Origin: Brachypodius melanocephalos
Taxonomy: Eukaryota > Chordata > Aves > Passeriformes > Pycnonotidae
Assembly: GCA_013398615.1 (NCBI GenBank)
Contig: VZSR01002364.1
Location: 1,376,176-1,440,175, forward strand
DNA length: 64,000 bases
Direction of reading: 5' to 3'
Shown one piece after another: positions 1 through 15,000 of this stretch. How positions within the stretch are numbered: the first letter of the stretch is position 1; every line of letters begins with the position of its first letter. The position numbers and the translations under genes were made by a program. Below the pieces are notes generated by a model. It saw nothing but the letters and a program-made list of their open reading frames with translations. It was not told the origin of the DNA and did not search any database.

Positions 1-3000
1 GCTTATGTGGATTGCTTTGTCTTTCCCTATTGAACTGCCTTTGTGTCAGCCCAGGAGTTTTCCCACTTTGCCCGTTCTCTCCCCCATCCCAGTGTGGGGA
101 TGCAGTAATGATGCAGTCCTGTTTCCTGTAATCCACAGAAAAGTGACCTATACAGACTGTAAGGTACAGACTATGAAGTCTAGTTTGGTTAGAGAAAACT
201 CCCTTTTTCCAAAACTCCCTTGCCAATACACTTTTTCCAGGGTCATTCTATTTGCATCACTGTGTCTAATACTATGTTGCTGCTTTCTTGGTCAGTTTTA
301 CAGCAGTCTTACAGCTTTCTATTCTCCCTCACCCTTTCATTAAGATACCTCCAGCAAAATTTCTCCTCATAGCTGAAATTGTTCCTATTTGCAAAGATAT
401 GCTTGTTAAGTGAGGGTGTTCTAGGACATCTGATTCTATAAAGAATATTAACGGGTTTTTTAAATATATGAGTTAAATATAAAAATGCTGTATACCAGGG
501 CTTGTGCCTTTTCATCCTGTTACAGGGAGTTTTCAGTCAAACTGTAATGGTGTATGCATATTTATTTTTATTGTTGTAAAAAACATTTTTTATATATCTG
601 CTGAAACATATTAAAAGTTAAAGGAGACCCTTAAGTAGCAAGGTCATATTTTAAATAGTTAGAAAATTTAAACATTTTCTGATATTATATTATAGGCAGG
701 ATTCATCCACACGATGCATAAAATAAGGCTGTGATAAATTGAAGTTGCTTGCTACAAGTAAATAAAATAAAACAAACCAGCTGAATTCTTTTTGCACCTG
801 GTAGATGAGATCCAGGTACAGTTCCCAAGTGCTGGTGAGGTTGTGTTAGAAACTGAGTGTGACTTGGCTGGCTGAAGCTGCAGGATAAATCTATCCTGGA
901 CCAGCAGATTGTGCTGTGTCCAATGAAGTGGAACAAGTATTTGTAGCTCTGGGCCTCCCTTGTAAATCAGGGGAATTCACAAGTTTGTCATCTTTTCTGG
1001 TATTTTGACAACCTCTATCTTTTACATTGCCTTATCGTTAAGCTTCTTTTTTTGAGGAATTTTGAAGGAAAATGCTACGTGCCTCTTAGTGGCGTGATCA
1101 TTTCAAAACATAACAAAATTGCAGCAGCAAAGGTCAATTGTTTGTGTGAGCACCAGAATGAAGTACCACCTTTGATTTTGGCTGAGTTATTAGTGCACTT
1201 AATGCATAGATCTAGGCCTGGGCCATGAGGTCACCCCTGTTGTCAGGAATCACAAACAGCTGTTCTTGAAATCACTGCTGCACTGTGTTCTAGCACTGTA
1301 CAACAGGATTTTTAAATTTTTTTTTAATTTATAGTACTTAGAGATTTTTAGGTAAGGCTCTATTTTAAATTGCCATAGCAGAACACACAATGATTAACTC
1401 GGTATGTTCTTTATTTTATCTTTCAGCCCAGTGTGCAAGAGCCTGCTAAGCACACCAGGATGAAGTTCACAAGCCCTGGGATGAGACAGAGACAGTTCTG
1501 TTGGTTTCTTCAGGAAAACTGTTCATGAGCAGAGAAGGTAATGAATCAGAAGTACCCCACCAAAACTGAGCAGGTTTCCAACCCTTGTCAGATGGCCCAT
1601 GCCTGTTACAGGGAAAGAATGGATGTAGCTGCACACTGTGGGTAAAATCCAAACTCTTCTGAAGCCAGGACTTCAGTGAAATTTAGAATATCAGTAAGAC
1701 TTTCATATAAAACTCTTCTTTTAACAAATTCACTTTAAAATGATAATTTGTCTTATGTCAATGAACTCCCTGGTTTTAGAGTCGAATTTTCTGTTCTCCT
1801 TTAAATCTTATTTCTGAGATTATTGACATTTGCACGATGAAATATCCCTACTGTAGGCAATTTATCAGTTTGGTTGTTGCTTTCTAAACTCCTACATTTA
1901 TATTGTCTTCAACTGAATTGAACATCTGATAAGACTAAGTTTATAGATGAGGGAAGCTGCTTATTCTATGCCTCTTTAGCTTTTAGAAGCTAAAGAAACA
2001 CCATTTTTCATCAATTTGGATATTCTTGAATTATATTGTAATTTGACCTAATGGAGAAATAATGAGAAACTGAGTGGGAGCAGAGGATGCATGCTCATCC
2101 TCTGAAATAAAAATAAACAGTGTAGGAATTAAATAGCAAGGGACAGAGAAATTACAGCAGATTCCATTGATGCCTTTTTCTCTAATAAAATGAAATATAT
2201 TCTGTTCAGCCAATATGCCTGTGGTAATTGGCATCACCAATCATATTTCAAAGGGGCACTTTGAATGAGATTTGCCAGAAAAGAACGGTGAATTAAATGA
2301 CTGCATGTGAGGAGCACAGACAGACTTTCCCCCTCATTTATTCAAGATTGAACGTAATAACCAAGGAAAACTGATATAACTAACCACTTCTGACTTCCGT
2401 AAATTGATATGGGATGGAGCTGTCATCTCCTAATCAGATTAAGTCCTTTCTTTAGGCCATTTTTAATCTGAGTTCTACCATGAGGTTTTACTTTAGGGGA
2501 AAATAAACTGCTTGGTGTTCAGATACTAAACATTATTGATTTAATAAGATGACCAAAAGATATTCCACTGGTAACCAAACATTTCCGCTGTAGTGTGTAT
2601 ACTGTGACTGTCTTTTCACTCGTCCTTTACAATGTTTTGGATACTGTGAGTAAAATAAGAGCTGATATATTAGATTGCCTTAAATCTGAATTTCATATTA
2701 TGTTTGTTCTTTTGTGTAATTGTGATACAGGAAAATTTTTAAAATAGCTATTACCATAAAAAGACAATGCACATAGGCAGAAATGTAATTTTTATGAGGA
2801 ACCTTATAATGCCTCTGACTGCACACAAAACCAAAAGAATACCAGGAAACACAGGCAATGCAGTAGCAACAAATAAAAGTAGTTTAGGAAATAGACCAAC
2901 CTTTACTGCAGCTTAAGGCTTCACACAGCTCCACATTGTGCTTCAGGCACAATTTAAAAATTTTCAGGCATCCTAAATTATCAGCGAGAGTTCTTAATTA

Positions 3001-6000
3001 TCATTTATGTTACAATGAATTCATTTACATTCCTGATGCACCACAGATGCATGTCAGCATTTTTGTGGGTTTTCTGCTTCATACTGCAACTGGAGGCTTA
3101 GTTTTATATCTCCTTGGTTTTTCAACCTCTATAGCTTATGGTATTACAATTCCCCTTATGCTAACTTAAATCTACCTAATATCCCAATAATGCTTGAATT
3201 CTAAAACCTGATTATCCCTTCCACTTCTGCAAGGGATGAAATGATGATCCTCTTTTGAGAGGTGATGAAGGAGCAATACCAATAATCCTAGCTTTCTTTG
3301 GATTCCACTGGAGCTCTGTGCCATTAGAGATTCCCAAGATTTTGGAAAAAAAAAATTAGAAAAAAAATACGTGAAAGAGTTTTCATGCAGCCTCGAATGT
3401 TTGAACAGCAAATCAAGTTTTTTTCTATGTGGATCTCCTTTTGTTACTGTTGCCCAGGAATGATCAGTCTTTGGTGTTGCAATAGAACATGAGGGGACAA
3501 GGCTGCACTCTGCCTGGTTCAGCAAGTAGATGGCATTTATCATTTTTAACTCCATTATATATAGAATTCTAAAAGATGCAAGGGATTGGAGAATGGTGTT
3601 GCCACCTCTCCAACCTCATTGGTGAAAATCACAGTCACTCACCTAACTTCTCCTAGAGGAGAACTATGTAAATAAAGTGAGAAAAGCAAGCCTAAAAATA
3701 AATTATATACATGAAACTGTGTGAGAAACTCCATTGCAAAAAATGCAAACATCAGAAGGCAAAAGCTCAGGTCAACACTTTGGGAATGGTGTGAGTGATG
3801 CTTTAGGAAAGAGATGCTCCACTGAGTGGTTTGGAGCCTTCCCTCCTAAACTGGGACTATTTCTAATGATATTTGGCGCCAAGAGCCATATCTCCTTTTC
3901 CTCCTTTTCCAGGAACCTTACATGTGAGAATACAACAACCTAGAAATTCCAAAAGCCAACCTAATAATCTTTTCTACTGTGATTTATTTCTCCTTACGTA
4001 TTAGCTTCTTTCTGGTTGTGGGCAGCTGCCAAAAAATATAAAATTTTTTAATAGTAAATTGACCAATAGACACACCAGCATCCTGAGATTCTGATTTATT
4101 CCCTTTAAGTTCTATAGCAGCTTTTCGTCTACAATGTGTGGGTTAAAGCCAGATTATGATAATATGTCCACTTGGTATTTTCCTTCATCTGGTTATATTT
4201 TTATTTATTTAGTTCTGCATGGGGTTTTTTGACAGAATAAAAGCTAACTCCATATAATAAGCGTAACTCTTTATAAATTTCTATTTATGTACTAACTTTA
4301 ATTGCTATTTCAGCATCCAAAACCAGTCAGATGCATCTGCCACAGATACTGTTCTTTCTCCTCCAGAGAAATGTAACAGCCAGGTGTTCTGACATAGATA
4401 TTACACATACAATCTAGAAAAGGTATGTGGCTTCTATTTTCCAATTAGAAATTACTAATTCCATCACAGTGGCCCATCAATAGTAGGGCCATATGGTTCA
4501 TTGTGATACCTTCTGACTTCAAAGTTATGTAGAATTGATTCCTACAAGAATTCAGAAGCAGGAATTTAACATATTTAAAATTCTCACTAAAACAAACACG
4601 GAGTTCTCCTGATAATCAAAGATTTTTATTTAACTTTATTAGAAATACGTTTTCCATTTTATAAGATCCACAGATGCCTTAAAATTGGTAAATGCATGTT
4701 AACATCCATTCATTTTTTCAACACATTCGAGTGAATCTAAAAGAAATTTCTGTGACACTATTTTGGAACCAAATTAATTGTGTCTCTGTCCTAGGAAGAT
4801 TTGTCATCTAATTTGTGGCTGTAACTTCCAGGGGCTGCTGTCACTTGTAATATTTTCCTTTGAGTGTGGCGTAGGCTGCTTTCTCTTCAGTAGAAAACAA
4901 GCAATAAAACTGTCAAAACAAATAGAACACAAAACCTAGAGAATTTCTCCAGATAAGTGAATTAAGAAGCCTGTTATCTAGTTTTTCAGAAAGTCAAAAT
5001 GCATGAGAAACTTGCTTTTAATGTTCCAGTCCACTTTAAAAACATGCAAATAAGAAGTCATATTGAGGTAGGACTAATGATTAAAACCCAACAGTTACTA
5101 CTTTGTTACTCTTCCCTTCCCTCATTTTTCCATCTCATCTGCAAGCAAATTTCAGGCCTGATGAAAAGGTCTCATTTTGCCAGAACACTCACTTACAAAT
5201 CTCACCTTCTTTCCTTAGGTAAAAGGAAAATTTTTCCATAATGCTACTTTCCAATGTGGCTGAACTAGACTAACATTTTGAGTGGAAAGGAAATCCCCAG
5301 ATTCTCTCTTTCTCCCCACAATATAAGCAGTGGCAACTCTCATTTTTAAATCTCTCATTTCTAGAGTTACAAAAATCATCCCAGCTCTAGGAAATAATTC
5401 TTCCTTTTCTCTAGCATGGTGAGAAAGAAGTCACAGCTTGCAACTCCTCATTGAGTTTCTCCAATTTGAGTTTCATTTAATTTCCTATTAATACTCTGAA
5501 ATGAACAAACAAAAAGACATAGAAACCTTTGTTGTGTCTAGTTCTGCAGTAACCCAATGGTTAAGGGAAAGGTAACTGCCTAAAACTCCAGTATATTATC
5601 AGCTACACATAAAAACAAGTGTTATCATAGTTTAAATTGTCTGAACAATGAGATTTCTGTAACAAAGTAAACATATTTGAAGGCATGTTTGTCTTCAGTC
5701 TTAAGTGAAAATTTGTCAAGTAAATTACATATTTTTCCCTCAAAAATACTTCATTTTTTGAGTGTGAAAATATTCTCTATGGTTAAATCTTATATAGATT
5801 GTTTGGTTAAACAATGGCATGTTAACAAACCCAGTCATTCCTGCAAGGCTTTTGAACATTTGCATCAGGTATTTGAAAGCCACAAATCAGAATCCAGTAT
5901 TTTCAGATGAATGAGAAGCCATGCTGTTATTAAACTTGAAAGGTACCAACATCTCTGAGCTTGACAGCATCCCATGGAAGATATATTTCCTGCTGCTCCA

Positions 6001-9000
6001 GGAACATTAAGGTGATCCAAAGGTAAATCAGCAGTGACAGGTCAGTGACCATAGTGCACACTCAGCATCCTCAAGAGAGCTGTGTTTGCCTGCACATCTC
6101 AGGCTTCTCTTGTCTAAAGAGTTTTCCTATCCATAATTAACACGAGAATTCGAGAACCATAAAGCATTTATTTGCAAGGTGTTTCCAAGCAAAATAAAGA
6201 ATAGCTCAGGCTGTGACTGTGAATAGCTCCCTTTCTGTGACTGGACTATGGGTTTGGGCAGAGTGGTATATAAATTGAAGTCTCTGACACTTTAATGCTC
6301 CTGTAGCAGCTTCAAATCAATTATAGAAGAAGTAGAGATATACATTGCAAGATTGCAAAATATGCAAATCTAGATCAGGAGTTTGTTGTTTCTCTTATCT
6401 CTATAGAATTTATGTGCTTATAGTTCTACTGACAGAATAACCTCATATTTATACATAAATACATATTATACATTATGGATAGCCTTATTCCATGGCCTTC
6501 TTTCTTTGGATTGTTTTATAAAGAATATTTGATCTCTCATGTATGGACAGAGGCTGTTCAGTTTCCTTAATAATCATTAAGGTTTTGGGATGGTTTTCTA
6601 ATAATAAAATGTTAGCATTTAGATGTATACTGAAAGAAGTTAAGAAAACAATGTTGTTCCAAACTGCTAACTTCTTAAACAGTGTCTAATTTAAGAATTT
6701 TTTAAAAGTTAATATTATGATGCAGTTATGATTATTAGTGCCCAAACTCCTGATTTACTTCTAAGCCTTCTTAGCAGTGCCCATGTTTGCTTGAAGAACA
6801 GACTGCTCAGTATGTCACTAGCCAAGCAATCATTGTCTTTCTGAGCCTGTGCACAAAGTCTTCAGTAATTTTGCCCAGCTCAGTATCAGGTTGGAAGCCA
6901 TATTTCTGGGAAAGGTTTGGCCAGAAACAGAAATGGTATGATTATCACATATTTAACAGCTATGACACTGTCCACAGCATGTAAGTGACAGAAGCATGAA
7001 AGATCCTGTATTCTCAAGGGCTTGGTTCTCAGAACATTGTTAAAGAGGACTTTCCCCCGTAAACATGAAGCAAGTTCAAACTTGAGGAGAATTTCCTCAT
7101 GCTGAGTGCCTTATATAGCAAAGTTATGTATGTACAGTTCACCACAGTGAAGTCAAGCTCACACACTTGGCTAAACTGAAGCCTAAGCCTAAACCAGCAC
7201 CTCAGCAAGGAAAAAAACACATGGCAAAAAAATATGGCAACTGTAATGGATCTTTTTCACACCCAGGAAAAAGGGAAAATGTCAAAACCAGTACCCATAA
7301 GTAGCTGTAGAGAAAAAGGAGGTTTGTATATTGTTTACAGAACAGATCTTTGGAGAAACGCTGCCCTCCATAGAATATATCCTAGAACTGCCCATTGTTC
7401 CACAGGATATATTCAGAAAATATTTTGCATCAAGAGGTGTGTAAGTCTTTAACTTTTTTTTTTTTGTATGTGTTGATGAGAAAGTACTTGTGCACTACCA
7501 CAGGATCAAAAAGTTGTTACAATGGAAGTAAAAGTGGCAAGCAGTGTGAATACCACACAAATACAGAATCTTCTACAATTTCTGTTTTCTAGCTAAAACA
7601 ATTTGTCATGCTCAGGGTCAAAGTGTCATGCAACCATTAAGAGCAGCTGTATCTTTCGCCAACTTGAAATGCCAGCTCTCTTCACTGGGACTCTTTTCTG
7701 CTTAAAATTAAGGACATCTTCAAATCCTGGAGAATAAAAAGCTAACCTTAACTGCTTATGTGATTTTTCTGTACCATGATGGTTAAGCAGTTCACAGTTG
7801 ATGTTGTTAGCATTTGCCCTAAGACAGATGGCTGACTACATGACTAGGGTTGCTAATTCAGTCAGAAACCCACCTTGTCACAATGAGACCCTGCCTCTCA
7901 CAGGTAGAGCTTTATATGAACAGCTCAGTCCCCACTGGAACATTAGTCTGGCAGTTCTGGACCCATGAAGAACTACATTTTGAGGATTTTGTTATTTTTC
8001 CAAGGGACATTGCTGTAGAAAATCAACAAATAGTAGTACTAATATTAGAGCATGGTTAGTCTGAGCATCATGTTTAATTAAAATTCCAACCCTAGCAACA
8101 TATTCTTTTGTAAAGGAAACACTGATTCCAAGGAACATTCTATTTTCAGAAGTCAGAAAGGAAAAAAGAAAACTTGACATTATTCCATTTAAGGATTCAT
8201 CTTGCTCTTATTCATCATTATTAGATCCTGAAAAAAAGTAAAGGTACTACATTAGGTGGCTTTAAAGGACCTAAAATACATCAGTAGTATTTTCTTCAAA
8301 GGTAAGATTGAAAAAGTTACCATGATCATACCCACAAGAAAAAATGGTTTAACACTAAAAAGTTACCAGTCAGAATTTTTACTTGTCTTTCTTCCTTTGA
8401 TGTAAAAAAAAAAAAATCTTTTGAGATATGAATGTAGACTTAAAACCAGAAAAACTGCTTAAAAAATAAAGTGGAAGACTCAACCTTTTGACTCCTGGCA
8501 AATATCCCAAAACCTACTAAAAATGTTCAAGGTGATTCAGTGAAATGAGTTCAAAGAAATTGTGTCTCATCTGCAGTTAAGGGTTCAATTGAAACAGCCC
8601 TTTAATTTGAAAGGCTTTCTCCGTGCATTTTCAGAGTCCTCCTCTTCCATCCTGTGACATTCCCTTCTTTCTCTCAAACTCACTTATTTCTCCCATCTTT
8701 GCCACCTTTCATTGGTGGAATTCCTGATAGCCCTGTTAGATCACTCCTTTCATTCCGAGCTGAATCAATCTTTTCTCAGCTGAAAGTCCCAACACTGAGC
8801 AGAGAAATTCTGCTTGCAGAAATGCTGTGTCAGCAGAGGCTGAGCCTACTGCTGGAACCTTAGAAATAATGAAAGAATACCTGGAAAAGATGAAAGTAAA
8901 TCACTGTCAACACCTCACACAAAACGGGCCATTTTTATATCAATTGCAGCTACTGATTTGCATATGAAATATTCAAACGATGCAAAAGTGAAACATTGAG

Positions 9001-12000
9001 AAATCCTTAGAAGATTTTTGGAAGCGATTTTTGATCAAGAATCTGTCATTCGAAAAAAACCAAAGTATGCAGCTCTACTGAATATTGGACCTTATATTTT
9101 CTTAACAGTAGTAAACCTATTTAGGCTATCACAATCACAAGTGGTATCATGACAATCTACTCAAAATCTCAAAAAAATAATATAAAAGGAAATTAAACTG
9201 TCACTTGTGTCCATTCTAATTATTAAAGTATCACAGTTATTGAGCCAAGACTAGTGTTTGGTGATGTGGTTTCACCTAAAATTGGAACTCTCTGGTGTTA
9301 GTTACTATCTATCCTGGGTTTTCTGCTTTAAAAAACAAAAAAAGAAACCCAAACCAAAAACCACTAGCCAAAAAAACCCCAAAAACCAACCAAACCAACA
9401 AACAAACAAAAAACCAACAAAAACAACCAAAAAACAACCCAACACATTTGTCCAGTAGAAGGGCATAAGAGCTTTTTACACTGAATTCAGTGGCTGGAAT
9501 ACGCTAAGGAAATAGAGCTCAAAAAGCAATAGAGTACTCTACAGAATTTATGATCAGGAAACCATAGATTTAAAAAGAGGTTATTTAACAATAATCAAAT
9601 ACTAATAGCAGAGTTGATATTTCTTACACTGTCAGCTACAAATGCATTGAATCAGCTATTATAAGCTCTAAAATATATTAATAGATTCAACTATAATTGC
9701 TCAAGTTACCATTCCTACAGCTTTCATTTGAAGGTGCTTCAAGCTGGTCAGCTCCACATAAAAGTGTTCCAGCCTATACCCTCTGGCCTTTGTTGGGATA
9801 GACAGAAGAGATTTTAACTCCACCAGCAAAATAATGAAATAAAAATATCTGAAGGAAAAGTATTTTAGAGGACACAGAATAGTGAAAATCAAGAGTTCTC
9901 ATGAAAGTAGAATGAACCAGCTTTGTGTTTAGGTGGATCCACAACTGTTTTGCATTTCCCATCTATGGAGCACCTTATGAAGCCCTTTCCAGATGTGCTG
10001 GGTAGGAAACATCTGCAGGGAACTGGGGCATTCCTGGAAACACAGCCACAGTTCTTTGCTGTTCACTGACTGCAGAGGTTCCAGTTAGAATTACAGCTCA
10101 TCAAGGCAGTGCCAGCAGGCTTCTGGCAGGTTAAGCCTCCAATTTTAATTGAAGTGCCTTTAGCTGGTGATAAAATCTGTCTTTTTAAACAGGCAAGCTG
10201 CACAGTTCCTGTAGCAAGTTAAATTCAAGTTGGGTTTGCATTCAGGATAATTACATGGAGTTGGATCTAATTGATTTAGTTGAAACGTGTATTTTATTCA
10301 CCAAAGTGCTACAAAGTGTAATTATGTTTTTTTCCATTTCCTATTTCTCCCCTCTATTTTTTTTTTTTTTGCCATCATGTTGTTCCTTTCAGAATAATTA
10401 ATTTCTAAGGAATAAGGCATGAGAAGAGTTTTCGGGTTGAAAATCGAGGTTCTTCAGAGTTTCCATATATATGGAAAATTAGTTTAAAGCCTAAATTTAA
10501 TTCACATTATGCATTTTGTACTGCCAAAACCATTCAGCACTGGGTGAAATTTCAAGAAATATATTGTTGTAATTTATAAGACATTAATACCAGTGATCAT
10601 TGGAGTTTCTCCTTCTTCCTATGCAAAAAAACCAAGAAATGAGGCAAAGTATACTTTTCAAAGATAATGACTAATTGAAATATAGTTTTAAAACAAGTTG
10701 TCTCCAAGAAAATCATGACAGACTTTAGAGGTATGGAATAATCTCATTATAATAAACATAGCAGTCATGTATAAATAGAACTACAAGAGAGTTTTCGTGG
10801 GGCAGTGAAAATAGAGTCTAGGTATTCTTTAAATCTCTTCATACAAAGAAATTTGCAAGTAATAATGCAATAAAATTCTTAATTAAAGAGGTAGAATGAG
10901 GGTACCTTTTAATGGTTCCAGGCTGTTTTTAATACTCCCTTGGTGTGACTGGGACAAAATAATAATATGACAATATGACAATATAGTGAGAAAGCAATTA
11001 TTGATCTGCAGTTGCAAATGCAATATTCAGGGTGAAAAAAGGATTTTTGAGATGTTCAGCAACAAAAGCTAACAAATGCAACAAAAAAAAAAATTCTTAT
11101 CTAAAGTGTGTATATTATTCAAAACAATTACTCTCTAAAGTGTGTAAGCTATTAAAAACATTTTAACATCAGATTTTTCTATCCCAAATAATCATCAGTT
11201 GAAAATGCTCCATCTCCCAGCAGTGTATTGGAATCTTTTCAGGACAGAGGTATGTGGGGAGGTACCCAGCCACCATTCCAAGTGCTCCTGCCAGAGCACT
11301 GCACACGAGTCTATTTTCTTAGAAACACAGGATCTTTTCCAAGTTTGGAAAGCAGGTGATATCAGACCTTGCACTTGGGATTAGCCTTCTGTAAGGATAG
11401 TCAATGCTTTCACAACCCAATTTTTTTGTGCTGCTGGAGGCAGCCCAGAGCAACACTGTTTATTGCAATGGTGAGAAATGAGCACAGCAGAGCACATTGC
11501 AAAGCTGGAATGCAATGTATCAACGATTGCAAAGCTTTTCTCTTGACTATTTTTCCTACTTTGTTTTGTGTTTGTCTTTTCTTTTCCTAGCAGTTAACTT
11601 AGATGTTAACGGAAAACCCGTTTAAAAAGCTACTACCCTATCAAGGAAAAAATGAAAGTAGTTCTGTGGAAAAGGAAGATTTACCAATCAATTTTTCAAG
11701 GAAAACTTCTTCCCTGACACTTACTGAGAAAGGAATGCAATTTTATTACTTGGCCAGATAGTTCAGATTTCTGTTCACTCTTAGTAAAACCCTTTTTTAT
11801 ATAACATTTATAAAACTTTATTACAGAGTTATGAGAATAAAATTGGATTTCATAACTCACATGAGATCTTGAGGGACTGGTATCTATAAGCTTTAAAATC
11901 ATTATTAAACTTAATGCATCTATTCTACTGAAATGTGTTTTTCTTCTAATTTCTCTGAAAACTTTAACCATATTATTTCATTCCTTGGACAGGTGAGATT

Positions 12001-15000
12001 GTCTTTGGCAATCATTTAAAAAGCTACTGTATTTTTTCAAAATCTATAATTAGTTGATAAGTTAGTTGGAATTTTTTGACTTTTTTTTGTGCACAAATCA
12101 GATTTGCAAGTAGAGATCTAAATCTAGATGGTACAAATATCTCCTCAGAAAGAATTTCTGGAGAGTGTTCTTACAAATTCTGTCTCCTGTGTTATGAAGT
12201 TTAATACAAAGAATTAAACTGTATTTTCTAAAATACTTCCCTAAAAGACAAGACTTATTGTAGTTCTAGATTTGAAAAGTGGAAGCAAATTAACATGAAT
12301 GATGTCATTTGTCTGAGACTAAAAAGTTTAACTTGTTAAACACAGCCTTTGAAAAGTTAAGAAATGTTAGAACATCATCTGCATCATATACAAAATTCAT
12401 TTTAAATTAGAGATACTAGGCAAGATCCTCACCAGAGGTAAATTAGAAATGTTCCAGTTAAGTCAACCTCACTATGACTTTAAACCTTGTAATTGAAAAC
12501 AAATCTGTTTCTTTTGGAGACTGTTTTTTCTGAAGTGAGATTTCCATATCATACAGATGCTGGGATCCATTAACTACATTATTCTGAAAATTCCCTTCTC
12601 TTCAGATCATCTCTGGGTTCTGTTAAGTAAGGCTGCACAAAAAAGGCTATCCAGAGGGGAATATATAGATTTTAACTCTAGAATCCATACCTGAAATAAC
12701 TCACTCCCCTGTTTTAAACAGAATTTTAAAATACAGAGCCATGGTTAGGCCAGGCTCATCCATTTCAGGTTTCCTGAAGAAAACACAGAAACAGAAAAAA
12801 AAATCTGGGTAGAGATTACTTAGATTAAAAAAAAGTAAAACGAAAAAAGAATTTTAAAAAAGACAAAATAAGGGATCAGGAAGAATATTCTCTAATTCTC
12901 CCCAGCTGTGTGAAAATACATACTGAAGGCAAATATATCCAAAGGTAAGACTAAACACAATTTGGAACACTGAGACACATCTTCCTTATAGCTGTGGATG
13001 ACTGGATACACCTGCCTGTAACTGGTTTCAGGTAACATCCTTTTTCCCAGCTGCAGCTCAGCAGTCTTATTTAATATTTTTTGCACAACTGGCTACTCTT
13101 GTATTTCCTTCTTTGATTGTCGGTTTTCTCAAACTCATCCATTATCATGAGAAAACAATTTTCAACCTGTGACATGACATATCCTTACACTAAAGACTGG
13201 AGATCCAGGACATACTGAGATGCCAAATTTCACCACTGGGGATAACACACACAGATAACCAAACCAGGACTGAAATTGGGCAAGGTTATAGATGAAATGG
13301 TGTCGCACACATTAGGAATAAAACTTTCATGTAGTTTAATGCAGTTTTTAACTGAGGCATAATAAAGCTTTTCCAAATACACAAAAGACCTGGCTGGAAG
13401 CTATGGTTCTCTAGCTTGTATTATTTAGTGTGATTGAAGGAGGCATAACTCAATAGTCTAGACAGGTATTTTAATTTAAATAGTTTTGATCTCATTATTT
13501 GAGATTTTGGTTAAAGTTTTTGGGGTATATCAGGAAGAAAAAATTATCAAAAAGTAACAAATAGGATGTTCTTAAAAGTCACTTTGATTCTATGTTAGAT
13601 CTCATTATTAGAAGTATGAAAGAGAAATCATTTTCCACAGAAAAAAGCTAAATCTGATGCCCACAGTGTTCTATTACAGAGACAGCAGCAAGTGGACAAT
13701 GGTAAGCCTCTGATCTTCATATTATTTTAAGATAATTGAAGTTGATGGAGTTATTCTAATGCAACTGAGAGTGAGGCCCAGACTTTTGAAATATCTATTT
13801 AAAAACCATGAGAGTAATTTTAAGAGGAGTTTCTGTAATGACACATAATTTTGATTATTCCAGAATTGGAACCCCCTGACAGTCAAGAGATTTACTGACA
13901 TTTCCCAGGCATAAACCTGTAAACATTGTATAGATGTGGCAGGAGGAAATGTGGCTCCTCATTGTCCTACAATCTTTTTAAAACACGTGATTTCGAGGCA
14001 GTTATGGTGTGGAGATTTGTACTCACTGCAGCATAGTTTTCCTGGACGTTTATACCAAGTTATGTAAAAGTGATTTCTGTACAGGAAATAGGAGTCACCC
14101 ACACATATCAAACAACCTTCAAACAAAAGGATGTGCAAATATTAGAGTCAGTTACTGCCCACCCTGGGCAGTGAGGACCTTGGCACAGCCGTGGGGCATC
14201 CTCCATGTGTTTTATTTACATCAGCGAACTGAATTGCTTGAGAGAATGACTCCCCCAGAAAGAAAATGTGAGTATATGACTTGTTGTCAGTGAAGTTAAA
14301 TTATGAAGCTGCTTAAAAGCTTTACTGAATCACAGTCTTATAACTTTGATTTTCCTGGGTGTATTAATTGAACCATATCATTGTTTAGTGATTCTTTTTT
14401 CCAAATAATTGTAAATAATAGTGCTGCTTAAAGGCAAAGAACAATGAAATCTATCCTTTGTAGATCTTCTTCACAGATTTTACTTCTCTTTCTAGAATTA
14501 AATATATTTAAATCAAGAGAAACACTAGTGCACTATTTCCTATGAGCAAGGTTTTCAAGAATAAAGTAATTATCAACACCAACATGCTTTTTGGATTGAG
14601 AGATAATTCAATATCTTGAAATGTGCTGTTTTCATATGTTTGCCATCTGACACCTAGAATTACTGCAGAATCTATAAATAGTAACTTCTTGTTTTTAAAA
14701 GTGTTAAACAAGAAAGACTGTATGTGGTTGGTAACTTTGGCACAAAATTCAATTCTGTCTTTTTCTGTCCCGATTAAATGATTATTAATCCCAGCAATAA
14801 CTTAATCTGGCATGGATGTACCATGTATTTCTGTACTATTGTTGGTTTATGTATTTTTTTACTACATAAACTTCTTTGTTTGGCAGAATCTCCACTGGAG
14901 TTTTATTTGTAGTTCTTGACTCCTTTGGATACACTGAATTAATGCACCATCTCAAATGGAAAGAAACAACCCATGCCATAAGATACCATGGCTTTTTCTC

